Source of the DNA: Streptomyces tsukubensis | GTDB lineage: Bacteria; Actinomycetota; Actinomycetes; Streptomycetales; Streptomycetaceae | NCBI RefSeq assembly: GCF_009296025.1 | Contig: NZ_CP045178.1 | Coordinates: 6,138,001 to 6,202,000, forward strand | Direction: 5' to 3' | Length of the DNA stretch: 64,000 bases | Shown: positions 37,380 through 45,849 of the stretch, one piece after another | Position numbering within the stretch: the first letter of the stretch is position 1 | How the letters are laid out: the number at the start of each line of letters is the position of its first letter | Notes under the pieces: generated by a model | What the model was told of the DNA's origin: nothing | Databases searched by the model: none | Seen by the model: the letters and a program-made list of their open reading frames with translations, nothing else | Program-made: the position numbers and the translations under genes

Positions 37380-38756
37380 TCATGCCTGAGCGGCCTTGAA
37401 CACCACGTCCTTGAGCATGTCGCCGTTCTCCACCAGGTGCAGAGCCGTGTGCGGCAGAACTGAGTAGTCATGCACGCTGTAGCAGCCCGAACCGTGCACG
37501 AGGACGTCCTCCTCGTCGATCAGGCCCCGGTCGACGGCGTTGAGGAGCCCGGTCATCGCCATGACCAGCGACCATTCCCGTAGCTCCCGCGGGTCAGCGG
37601 GAAGTTCCAACCTGGCCTTGCGCAACAGGGCCCTGACCTGCGCGTAACGGGAAAGGCACTCGTGCAGCGAGACCACGATGCCACCACCGCCGTGCGAGTG
37701 GATCAACTCGTTCATCCGCGCGGAGGTGGGCGGGTTGCGGGTGTAGAAAGTAGTGTCCAGAGTCTCGCTCGTGTCGGCGGTCAGGTACGGGAACCGGGGG
37801 TCGGTCCGCTGCTCGAACAGACCGGTCATGTCGTCGTAGCGGTACGCGGGCACCAGGTCCCGGCTCGTGCCACCGTGGTAGAGGCTCAGCACCATGTCAG
37901 GCGCGCCCAAGTGCTGCACCAGGAAGTATCGAGGTCGCGGCGTGTGCTCGCGGGTTGACTCGTCGAGCAGGGCACGGCCCTGCGCGTGGCCGAGCAGACC
38001 GTACGCGCTGGACACCGCATGGACGTGCAGCCTCGGTGCGACGGGCGGGAAGAGTTCGGATTCCACGAATGCACGGACGACATCCGCAGCCATGTAGTTG
38101 TTCAGGTCGAGTGTGTACCAGAGGTTGACGCCCGCCGCGTCCTTCAGGGCGCTCCCGTACGCGTCCACGACGTGGCGGGCCAGGGCCTTCACACCAGCTG
38201 GGTCCGTCCCGGGGTACACCGCCACGGGGTTGCGGGCCTGAAGTTCGGGGTCGCGGTGGAGTTCGGAGTCCCAGAGCTTGGACGTCGAGCCCTGCGGTAT
38301 GACGACGGAGACGCTCAACTGCTCCGGGGTGACGAGGTCCAGGCGAAGGGCCCGCAGCACCGCGTCACGCATGGCGGTGGCCTTGTTGGCCGACGAAGGC
38401 GTAAGGATCATGACGCGCTCGCCGGTCTCCTGGATGAAGCGGACCGCGCGGGCGACCGTCAGCAGGGAAGCGAAGGTCTTCGTAGTGCGGGTGCCGGGGT
38501 TGAGTGCCAGATTCAGCAGGGCGAGGCGCTTGCCCCCGTATTCGCCCATGGAGGCGTGGTGCAGACCGGACGCGGAGAAGAACTCGCGGATTCCCGACGT
38601 CATCCCGGGGAGCTCGGGGCCCGGGTTGAACTCCGGCGAGCGACCGGCGTCTTCACCGAGGAGCAACTGCAACGTGGGGCCGATGCGTGAGTAGTAGCGC
38701 TCGATCGCGTTGGTGAGTTCGACCTCGTCCATGGGTACCTGCGTTGTTACCTGCAC
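37380..38756 (-). CDS. PLP-type protein, possible DUF6002 family
   Basis: A 458-residue protein. ALNPGTRTTKTFASLLTVAR (Lys93) and MILTPSSANKATAMRDAV look like the PLP-lysine and the S-x-N-K phosphate region of fold-type II enzymes such as threonine synthase. I recall a similar sequence family as DUF6002, but I cannot confirm it. It could make or modify an unusual amino acid precursor. GTG 38756 has GGGGGAG 8 bases upstream; two upstream starts in frame (38786 and 38780) are alternatives. It is the first gene of the seven-gene operon, next to the divergent control region. Confidence 0.65.
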   Translation of the reverse strand: MQVTTQVPMDEVELTNAIERYYSRIGPTLQLLLGEDAGRSPEFNPGPELPGMTSGIREFFSASGLHHASMGEYGGKRLALLNLALNPGTRTTKTFASLLTVARAVRFIQETGERVMILTPSSANKATAMRDAVLRALRLDLVTPEQLSVSVVIPQGSTSKLWDSELHRDPELQARNPVAVYPGTDPAGVKALARHVVDAYGSALKDAAGVNLWYTLDLNNYMAADVVRAFVESELFPPVAPRLHVHAVSSAYGLLGHAQGRALLDESTREHTPRPRYFLVQHLGAPDMVLSLYHGGTSRDLVPAYRYDDMTGLFEQRTDPRFPYLTADTSETLDTTFYTRNPPTSARMNELIHSHGGGGIVVSLHECLSRYAQVRALLRKARLELPADPRELREWSLVMAMTGLLNAVDRGLIDEEDVLVHGSGCYSVHDYSVLPHTALHLVENGDMLKDVVFKAAQA

Positions 38757-39198
38757 TTGCCGCTCCCCCGTTCGATGCATGATCACTTGGGTGACGTAAT
38801 TCGATCAGATGGCCGATACGCCCACAAAGGCTTGACGAACTGCAACGTGTTTGAATCGGCCAGGAGTGTTCCGGGTGAAACCGCAGAAACCTGTGATCTG
38901 CTACCTTGCTCCGCTCTGATCCCCGGCCCCTTCCGGCGGGGCGTACAGCTGCTGTGCGGCGGGAATGGGCCCGGTCGTGCAGCCTTTCGGTACCTCCCCG
39001 TCGACGGGCACGGCCGACCGATTGCCCGGGTCGGCGCGGTGTTCGACCGGACATGGCTGAGAATCGTCGGCCGCCGGGGCCGTTGCTGTGGGCTCGTCAT
39101 CGAGAAGGAGAGGAACACCGCACAGGTGGTCCCCGCCGCACGACGGGGCCGGCTCGGTCTGCTTGACAAGTTAACCAAGGACGTGGCTACAAACTTGC
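38757..39198. promoter_or_regulatory. Divergent control region of the accessory cluster
   Basis: A 442-base space between the minus-strand operon and the plus-strand MFS gene. It is visibly richer in A and T near 38780-38880 and 39160-39195. ORFs in it (38906-39166 plus and 38783-39226 minus) look non-coding and do not resemble a RiPP precursor. It must contain at least two promoters. No regulator gene is present in the cluster. Confidence 0.6.
39163..39193 (+). promoter_or_regulatory. Promoter for the MFS exporter, possibly leaderless
   Basis: TTGACA (39163-39168) is followed 19 bases later by TACAAA (39188-39193). The predicted start of transcription falls at about the ATG of the MFS gene (39199), and no ribosome site lies near that ATG. 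This fits a leaderless transcript. Confidence 0.5.
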
Positions 39199-40473
39199 AT
39201 GACATCATCAACACCGGGTGCAGCAAGTCAAGTCGAGGAACCGGGCACCGAACCGCTGCGCCGGATCCGCGACTTCCGCCTGTTCTGGCTCTCCCGGGTC
39301 CTGTCCGGTCTGGGATCAGCAGTCACCTACGTGGCTATGCCGATCCTGGTCTACAAGGAAACGGGATCGCCACTGCTGGTCTCCCTGGTCGCCGCGGGGG
39401 AGGCGATGCCTTACGTCTTCTTCGGGCTGCTGGCCGGAGCGCTCGCCGACCGCATGGACCGACGGCGCCTCATGGTGACCTCCGACATCGCCAACGGTCT
39501 GTGCCTGGCGAGCATCCCCCTGGCTTCGGCACTTCACTGTCTGACCGCCGTGCACATCGTGGCCGCAGCCTTCTTGTCCTCGACCCTCTACATCTTCTTC
39601 GACGCGGCCGGGTACGGGGTAGTGCCGACGGTGGTGGGGAGGGACCGGCTGCCGCAGGCCAACAGCGCCATCTGGGGGGCGGAGACGGCGGTGCGGATCG
39701 TCGGTACGGCGATGGCCGGCCTCCTCATCGCCGCTATGCGTCCCACCGGGGTGCTGGCGCTGGATGCCGTCACGTTCCTCGCCTCGGCTCTCCTCATCCG
39801 CGCGCTCACGAGGGCAGCGCCTGAGCCGGAGGTCCGGGCCGACTCCCGACCCCGCCTGGTCGAGTCGATCAAGGAGGGGCTTCACTTCCTCTGGAACCAG
39901 CCCGAGTTGAGGCTCATGACGATCTCGGGATGTCTACAGTCCTTCGCCGGCGGCGCCTTCATCGGCCAGCTCGTGATCTTCGCGGACCGAGGCCTGGGAA
40001 TCAGGGAGCCCGATCCACGTGTGGGCCTGTTGTTCACCGCCTGGAGCGTCGGTGGGGTCCTGGGGGCCGTGGCCCTCCCGCGCCTCCTCAAGAGGATCGG
40101 CGCCCTCCAGATCATGCGGGTCGCACTGCCCGCCAGCATGATCCTTGGCCTGCTCACCGCACTTACATCCGACTGGCGCCTGGCGCTCCCCGCCATCGCG
40201 GCATGGGGTACGGCGTACCTGATGGTTATCGTCAACACGGTGACGTACGCCCAGACTGTGACCCCCGCGTCCCTACAGAGCAGGGTCAACACCACGCGCC
40301 GCATGCTTTCCTCGGGGGTGGGCGCCCCGGCAGGCGCGATGACGGCGGGACTGATGACTGCGTCGTTCAACGTCCGTGCCGGGCTCCTGCTGGCGGTGGC
40401 GGCCATCGCCGTCGCCGCCGTTGCGGCCTGGTGCTTGCGCCCTTCGTCGGCGGCGGTCGGCGCGCAGGGCTGA
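39199..40473 (+). CDS. MFS exporter (MFS_3 / EntS-like)
   Basis: A 424-residue, 12-helix major-facilitator protein of the MFS_3 group (enterobactin-exporter type). Motif A-like AGALADRMDRRRLM follows the second helix, and the N-terminal RDFRLFWLSRVLSGLGSAVT is typical of the group. It is likely the exporter and resistance protein for the cluster product, being divergent from the biosynthetic operon. The start ATG 39199 agrees with the leaderless promoter. Confidence 0.88.
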   Translation: MTSSTPGAASQVEEPGTEPLRRIRDFRLFWLSRVLSGLGSAVTYVAMPILVYKETGSPLLVSLVAAGEAMPYVFFGLLAGALADRMDRRRLMVTSDIANGLCLASIPLASALHCLTAVHIVAAAFLSSTLYIFFDAAGYGVVPTVVGRDRLPQANSAIWGAETAVRIVGTAMAGLLIAAMRPTGVLALDAVTFLASALLIRALTRAAPEPEVRADSRPRLVESIKEGLHFLWNQPELRLMTISGCLQSFAGGAFIGQLVIFADRGLGIREPDPRVGLLFTAWSVGGVLGAVALPRLLKRIGALQIMRVALPASMILGLLTALTSDWRLALPAIAAWGTAYLMVIVNTVTYAQTVTPASLQSRVNTTRRMLSSGVGAPAGAMTAGLMTASFNVRAGLLLAVAAIAVAAVAAWCLRPSSAAVGAQG

Positions 40474-40992
40474 GTCGCTCGCGCGCGGCCACCCATCCGG
40501 TGGCGAGCGGCCGTGTCGTGACTCCCGCCCTGTGCCTCCGGCCTTCGCGCAGGCGGGAGACTGCTGGAGGGACGGGCCATCAGCACCGACAGGTCCACCT
40601 GCCGCCACGTGGGACGGCCTTCTGCCGAAATCTGTCGCAGGAGAATACGGCGGCCCTCGATCTCCGCGATACCGGCCTCAGGATATCGGCCTCAGGGACA
40701 ACCGGGGCCTCCACGATCTTCGGATCGGCGAGCCGCTCTGCGGGCTTGACGTTGACCACCCGGACCGTCCAACCGCAGGTCTCCGAAGGGGATCTTCCGC
40801 ACCGACGCGTCGTCGTACCGGATCGACGCCATAGCCGGCCCGTTCTTCACGCCGGATCGCGAGGAACTCTTAACGACCATACAGAGGAACGCAGTTACTG
40901 AACGCAGCCCATGCCCACGCAACCGTGAAATTGCCCATCTGTTGCCCATCTCGCAGGGGCGTCGTCCATCAAAACGCGGAACCTGCACTCCG
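40474..40992. other. Intergenic region at the right edge of the island
   Basis: A 519-base convergent region. On the minus strand an ORF start at 40832 (ASIRYDDASVRKIPFGDLRL) runs into a frameshift; the adjacent frame continues with VNVKPAERLADPKIVEAPVV, as if a gene had decayed by one indel. A duplicated TTGCCCATCT lies at 40931-40951. No intact gene is found. Confidence 0.4.
40931..40951. repeat. Tandem TTGCCCATCT duplication
   Basis: TTGCCCATCT occurs at 40931-40940 and again at 40942-40951. It sits where the accessory cluster meets the conserved proline genes and could be a remnant of an insertion event. No matching copy was found at the left side. Confidence 0.5.
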
Positions 40993-42132
40993 TCACAACC
41001 GTGACGCCTTCACCGCCATGTGCAGCAGCAGCCTGTGCTCGCCGTCGCCCAGGTCGAGACCGGTGAGCTGTTCCACCCGGGACAGCCGGTAGTAGAGGGT
41101 CTGGCGGTGGATACCGAGCGCCGCCGCCGTGCGGCCCGCCTGGCCCGCGTGGTCGAGGAACACCTCCACCGTGCGGGCCAGCTCCGCGTGGGCCGGAGCG
41201 AGCAGGTCACGCAGGACGGGGTCGTGCGCGGCGCCGGGCGGCAGCGCCGTCAGCAGCCGGTAGGGGCCGATCGCCGACCACTGCGCGACCGGACCGAGCT
41301 GCGGCTCCGCCGCTGCCGCTCGCGCAGCGGCCGCCGCCTCCTGCCAGAGCGCGGGGACCTCGGCGGGCCCCCTGCGCGGCGCGCCCGCCCCGGCCGCCGA
41401 CCCCGCGGCGAGACTGCCCACCGCCGTCAGCACCGACGCCGGGGCCCCCGCCGCCGTCCGTACCCGGACCAGCAGCGCCAGCATCCGCCCGCCGCCCGCC
41501 GTGGCCAGTACGCAGCCGGCGGCCGTGCCGGGCACCCTGCGCGGGGACGGCGGGCCGTCCGAGGCCCACGGCGTCACGCACACCACCGTGTACAGCTCGT
41601 CGGCGCTCGCGCCGAGCGCCGTGCGCAGCGCGGTCAGCGCCGTGTCGCGCTCCCAGCCGGAGTCGCTGAGGATCACCCGCCTGAACTCCCGGGTCACGTC
41701 GTCCTCCGCCGTGGCCTCGTCGGCCATCAGCAGGCCGATACGGTCAGCCACCTGCATGGCCGCCGCCAGCTGCGCGTCCGTGGGACCCGGTTCCCCGTCG
41801 AGCAGCCACACATACCCATGAACCACGCCGCGCCTTCGTACAGGAAGGCAGATCCGGCCACGCAGCACCCCCGCGTCGGGCGCGGCCGGGATTCTGAGGG
41901 GGCCGGTGGCATGGGTGATGCCGAACCCCTCGAACCAGGCCCGTACCGCGTTGGACGACGTACGCGTCAGGATCGACCGGGTGCGCACGGGATCGAGCGC
42001 CGCCTCGTCCACACTGCCGCCGCTGTCATGGGCTCCGAAGGCGATCAGCCCGAATTCCCTGTCCTCCAGGGTCGCGGGCGCCCCGAGCAGCGCGGAGATC
42101 TCATCGATCAGTTCCTGGTAGTCGCCCTTCAC
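40993..42132 (-). CDS. PucR/CdaR-type transcription regulator
   Basis: A 379-residue regulator. The N-terminal part is an unidentified sensor-like region, and the C-terminus is the PucR helix-turn-helix ([20 protein letters not shown], then [20 protein letters not shown]). It is divergent from the proline dehydrogenase gene with about 200 bases between, and in S. coelicolor the same kind of gene precedes proline-catabolism genes (memory). I infer a proline- or pyrroline-5-carboxylate-responsive regulator. The start codon is GTG 42132. Confidence 0.85.
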   Translation of the reverse strand: MKGDYQELIDEISALLGAPATLEDREFGLIAFGAHDSGGSVDEAALDPVRTRSILTRTSSNAVRAWFEGFGITHATGPLRIPAAPDAGVLRGRICLPVRRRGVVHGYVWLLDGEPGPTDAQLAAAMQVADRIGLLMADEATAEDDVTREFRRVILSDSGWERDTALTALRTALGASADELYTVVCVTPWASDGPPSPRRVPGTAAGCVLATAGGGRMLALLVRVRTAAGAPASVLTAVGSLAAGSAAGAGAPRRGPAEVPALWQEAAAAARAAAAEPQLGPVAQWSAIGPYRLLTALPPGAAHDPVLRDLLAPAHAELARTVEVFLDHAGQAGRTAAALGIHRQTLYYRLSRVEQLTGLDLGDGEHRLLLHMAVKASRL

Positions 42133-42331
42133 CAGGTCATTGTCCCTCGTATCGGCCGTGTGTCCGGTACCTGTTCATACAGATGTCTGAGATGAACCGC
42201 TCGGATGCGTGACAGGTGTCGATGGTCGAAGATCGGAGCGGTCCCTAAATTGCGAAGTGGTTCTCCGTGCCGCGCACGAACCCACCGAGAGTGATCGTCG
42301 CGGCTTGTTTCTACCCTTCGTGGAGGTGCCC

Positions 42332-43258
42332 GTGCTGGGTCCCGTGATCCTCGCCGCGTCGCGCAGTGACCGGCTGCGCCGCATCGTGTCGGCCGCGCCC
42401 GTCACCAAGCAGGTCGTGACACGTTTCATCGCCGGTGAAGGCGTCGCCACGACAGTCCCCGCCGTCCGGCGGATGGCCGAGCACGGACTCGACGTCACAC
42501 TCGACGTACTCGGCGAGGACATCACCGATCCCACCGAGGCGCTGCGCGCCCGCGATGCCTACCTCGAACTCATCGAAGCCCTCGGCCCACTGGGACTCGG
42601 GCCCAGGGCCGAGATGTCGGTGAAGCTCAGCTCCTTCGGACAGGCCCTCCCCGGCGGCCACGACCTGGCCCTGGCCAACGTCACCCCCGTCGTCGAGGCC
42701 GCCACCGCGATCGGCACCACGGTCACCCTCGACATGGAGGACCACACCACCGTCGACTCGACGCTGGCGATCGGCAGGACCCTGCGCGAGAAGTTCCCCC
42801 AGACCGGCGCCGTCGTCCAGTCCTACCTCTTCCGCACCGAGGACGACTGCCGCGCGCTCGCCGAGGAAGGCGCCCGCGTACGCCTCGTGAAGGGCGCCTA
42901 CAAGGAGCCCGCCTCCGTCGCCTACCAGGACAAGGCGGAGGTCGACAAGGCGTACGTGCGCTGCCTGCGCATCCTCATGGACGGCAGCGGCTACCCCATG
43001 GTCGGCTCCCACGACCCGCGCCTCATCACCATCGCGCAGGAACTCGCCAGGCACGCCGGGCGCAAACTGGAGGAGTACGAGTTCCAGATGCTGTACGGCA
43101 TCAGGGACACCGAACAGGTGCGCCTGGCAGCCGAGGGGCACCGGATGCGCGTATACACGGCATATGGCACCGACTGGTACGGCTACTTCATGCGCCGGCT
43201 CGCGGAGCGTCCCGCCAACCTCGCTTTCTTCCTGCGCAGCATGGTCACGCGAGGCTGA
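42332..43258 (+). CDS. Proline dehydrogenase
   Basis: A 308-residue FAD-linked monofunctional PRODH (short Gram-positive type) that oxidises proline to pyrroline-5-carboxylate at the membrane. It shows SVKLSSFG, TLDMEDHTTVDSTL, QSYLFRTEDDC, RLVKGAYKEP and the C-terminal QMLYGIRD with RVYTAYGTDWYGYFMRRLAERPAN-type substrate-binding motif. GTG 42332 lies 4 bases after GGAGGT; the frame open to 42209 is not conserved. It is followed by pruA (197 bases) in the same direction. Confidence 0.95.
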   Translation: MLGPVILAASRSDRLRRIVSAAPVTKQVVTRFIAGEGVATTVPAVRRMAEHGLDVTLDVLGEDITDPTEALRARDAYLELIEALGPLGLGPRAEMSVKLSSFGQALPGGHDLALANVTPVVEAATAIGTTVTLDMEDHTTVDSTLAIGRTLREKFPQTGAVVQSYLFRTEDDCRALAEEGARVRLVKGAYKEPASVAYQDKAEVDKAYVRCLRILMDGSGYPMVGSHDPRLITIAQELARHAGRKLEEYEFQMLYGIRDTEQVRLAAEGHRMRVYTAYGTDWYGYFMRRLAERPANLAFFLRSMVTRG

Positions 43259-43455
43259 CAGCCCCCTGGAAGACCCGTAGCCGGCCAGGAAGCCCACAGC
43301 CGGCCGGGGGGCTCAGCCGGCCGGCCAGGAGAAGCTGGGAAGCTCATAGCGCCCAGCCGACCGCGAGGCCGACTCCGGCTCATCGAGGCCGGTCCCGACT
43401 TTTTTTCCCACGGTCCCCGAACCGAACCCAACCCCTGTAAGGAGATTCGGCACCG

Positions 43456-45087
43456 ATGGACGCCGTAACCCAGGTTCCCGCGCCGGTCAACGAGCCGGTC
43501 CACGGCTACGCCCCCGGCTCCCCCGAGCGCGCCCGTCTGGAGGCCAAGCTCAAGGAGCTGGCGGACAACCCGATCGAACTCCCCATGACCATCGGCGGCG
43601 TGAAGCGCCTCGGTGGCGGCGAGGAGTTCAAGGTCGTGCAGCCGCACAACCACAAGTCGGTCATCGGCACCGGTCGCGGCGCCACGACCCAGGATGCGCA
43701 GGACGCCGTCGACGCCGCGCTCGCCGCCGCCCCCGCGTGGCGCGCCATGTCCTTCGACGACCGCGCCGCGATCATCCTGCGCGCCGCCGACCTGCTCTCC
43801 GGCCCGTGGCGCGAGACGGTCGCCGCCTCGGCCATGCTCGGCCAGGGCAAGACCGCCCAGCAGGCCGAGATCGACGTGCCCTGCGAGCTGGTCGACTTCT
43901 GGCGTTTCAACGTGCACTACGCGCGCCAGATCCTCGCCGAGCAGCCCCCGGCCAACTCGCGCGGCGTGTGGAACCGGATGGACCACCGCCCCCTCGAAGG
44001 CTTCGTCTACGCGATCACGCCCTTCAACTTCTCCGCCATCGCGCTGAACCTGCCGACCGCCCCCGCCCTCATGGGCAACGTGGTCGTCTGGAAGCCGTCG
44101 CCCACCCAGACCCACGCGGCCGTGCTGCTCATGAAGGTCCTGGAGGAGGCCGGTCTGCCCAAGGGCGTCATCAACCTGGTGACCGGTGACGGCATCGCCG
44201 TCTCCGAGGTGGCCCTCGCCCACCGTGACCTGGCCGGTATTCACTTCACCGGCTCGACCAAGACCTTCCAGCACCTGTGGAAGACGGTCGGCGCCAACAT
44301 CGAGAACTACCGCACCTACCCGCGGCTCGTCGGCGAGACCGGCGGCAAGGACTTCGTCGTCGCGCACCCCAGCGCCGACCGCGGCGTACTGAAGACCGCG
44401 CTCACGCGTGGCTCCTTCGAGTACCAGGGACAGAAGTGTTCCGCCACGTCGCGCGCCTACATCCCCGCGTCGATCTGGAACGACGGCTTCAAGGAGGAGT
44501 TCGCGGCAGAGGTCGACGGCATCGCCATGGGCGACGTCACCGACCTGTCGAACTTCATCGGCGCCGTCATCGACGACCGCGCCTTCGCCAAGAACAAGGC
44601 CGCGATCGACCGGGCCAAGTCCGACGCGACGTGCACCATCGTCGCGGGCGGCAGCTACGACGACTCGGTCGGCTACTTCGTGCGCCCGACCGTCATCGAG
44701 TGCACCGACCCGGAGAACGAGGTCTTCACGACCGAGTACTTCGGCCCCGTGCTCTCCGTGTACGTCTACGAGGACGACAACTACGACGCCATGCTCGACC
44801 AGATGGAGTCCGTCTCCGACTACGCGCTGACCGGCTCGGTCATCGCGGGCGACCGGCAGGCCGCCGTTCACACGATGGAGAAGCTGCGGTACGCCGCGGG
44901 CAACTTCTACATCAACGACAAGTCGACCGGCGCCGTCGTCGGCCAGCAGCCCTTCGGTGGCGGCCGCGCCTCCGGCACCAACGACAAGGCCGGTGCCCCG
45001 CAGAACCTCCAGCGGTGGACGCTGACGCGCGCCATCAAGGACTCGCTGCTCTCGCCGACCGAGTACGGATACCCGCACATGGGCTGA
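43456..45087 (+). CDS. pruA: L-glutamate gamma-semialdehyde (P5C) dehydrogenase
   Basis: A 543-residue NAD-dependent aldehyde dehydrogenase that converts P5C/glutamate semialdehyde to glutamate, completing proline use. It has AITPFNFSAIALNLPTAP, the glutamate region LVGETGGKDFVVAH, the nucleophilic cysteine in YQGQKCSATSRAYIP and FGGGRASGTNDKAGAP, all matching the PruA family (TIGR01236 type). AAGGAGA lies 7 bases before the ATG. Regulation by the upstream PucR protein is likely. Confidence 0.97.
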   Translation: MDAVTQVPAPVNEPVHGYAPGSPERARLEAKLKELADNPIELPMTIGGVKRLGGGEEFKVVQPHNHKSVIGTGRGATTQDAQDAVDAALAAAPAWRAMSFDDRAAIILRAADLLSGPWRETVAASAMLGQGKTAQQAEIDVPCELVDFWRFNVHYARQILAEQPPANSRGVWNRMDHRPLEGFVYAITPFNFSAIALNLPTAPALMGNVVVWKPSPTQTHAAVLLMKVLEEAGLPKGVINLVTGDGIAVSEVALAHRDLAGIHFTGSTKTFQHLWKTVGANIENYRTYPRLVGETGGKDFVVAHPSADRGVLKTALTRGSFEYQGQKCSATSRAYIPASIWNDGFKEEFAAEVDGIAMGDVTDLSNFIGAVIDDRAFAKNKAAIDRAKSDATCTIVAGGSYDDSVGYFVRPTVIECTDPENEVFTTEYFGPVLSVYVYEDDNYDAMLDQMESVSDYALTGSVIAGDRQAAVHTMEKLRYAAGNFYINDKSTGAVVGQQPFGGGRASGTNDKAGAPQNLQRWTLTRAIKDSLLSPTEYGYPHMG

Positions 45088-45142
45088 CGCCCCCTCGGAC
45101 GGGGTTCCGACGGGGTCCTCCCCGCCCTCGTCCCCCACAGTC

Positions 45143-45177
45143 CCGCCCCCGTCCGGTCCCCCGCCGGACGGGGGCGG
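45143..45177 (+). terminator. pruA terminator
   Basis: Perfect 14-base arms (45143-45156 and 45164-45177) with a 7-base loop begin 56 bases after the pruA stop. Confidence 0.8.
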
Positions 45178-45258
45178 TGTCGTGTGCGGCCAGTCGTTCG
45201 CGTCTCGTTCAGGCATGCGGCCTACGCCGGCCCCCGGGCGCTCGGTAGCTTGTACGGG

Positions 45259-45792
45259 GTGACCCAGCAGCGCACCGTCCACACCGCAGATCTGACCGCA
45301 GGCGAACTCAGCCGCATCCGGGTTCTCCTCGAAGCCGCTTTCAAAGGCGACTTCGACGACTCCGACTGGGAGCACGGCCTCGGCGGTCAGCATGTCCTGA
45401 TCGACCACGGCGGCGGCCTCGTCGCCCATGGCAGCGTGGTGCAACGGCGCGTACTGCACCACGGACGTTCACTCCGCGCCGGATACATCGAAGCCGTCGC
45501 CGTCCGTGCCGACGCACGCCGTCGCGGTCTCGGATCCCGCGTCATGCGAGAGCTGGAACGGCTCGTGGACGGCGCCTACGACCTGGGGGCCCTCGCCGCC
45601 TCCGACGAGGGCGCGCCGTTGTACGCGGCGCGCGACTGGTGGCGCTGGCCGGGAACGCTCGGCACCCTGGGCCCTTCCGGCCCCGTCCCGTTGCCTGAGG
45701 AAGAGGGCGCGGTGTGGGTCAGGTCGGCGCCCCATGCCCTCGACTCCTCGGACGGCCTTCTTTTCGACTGGCGCGACGGGGATGTGCTGTAG
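45259..45792 (+). CDS. Aminoglycoside 2'-N-acetyltransferase-like GNAT protein
   Basis: A 177-residue protein, the length of AAC(2')-I enzymes. It carries HTADLTAGELSRIRVLLEAA, the acetyl-CoA loop VAVRADARRRGLGSRVMREL and the family's LGALAASDEGAPLYAARDWW and DWRDGDVL end. AAC(2')-I enzymes acetylate the 2'-amino group of aminoglycosides and in mycobacteria are intrinsic genes of unclear natural role. It is probably intrinsic here too. GTG 45259 begins the conserved part; the longer frame from 45184 is dismissed. Confidence 0.85.
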   Translation: MTQQRTVHTADLTAGELSRIRVLLEAAFKGDFDDSDWEHGLGGQHVLIDHGGGLVAHGSVVQRRVLHHGRSLRAGYIEAVAVRADARRRGLGSRVMRELERLVDGAYDLGALAASDEGAPLYAARDWWRWPGTLGTLGPSGPVPLPEEEGAVWVRSAPHALDSSDGLLFDWRDGDVL

Positions 45793-45849
45793 GGGGACGA
45801 GTTGTAGGGGAAGGGCGGGGCGAGCCGCGGGGCGGGGCGAGCAGCGGGG

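Noticed and set aside
38783..39226. Minus-strand ORF in the control region as a RiPP precursor
   Set aside because: It is Arg/Ser/Pro-rich, has no leader/core pattern, and overlaps the start of the MFS gene and the first biosynthetic gene.
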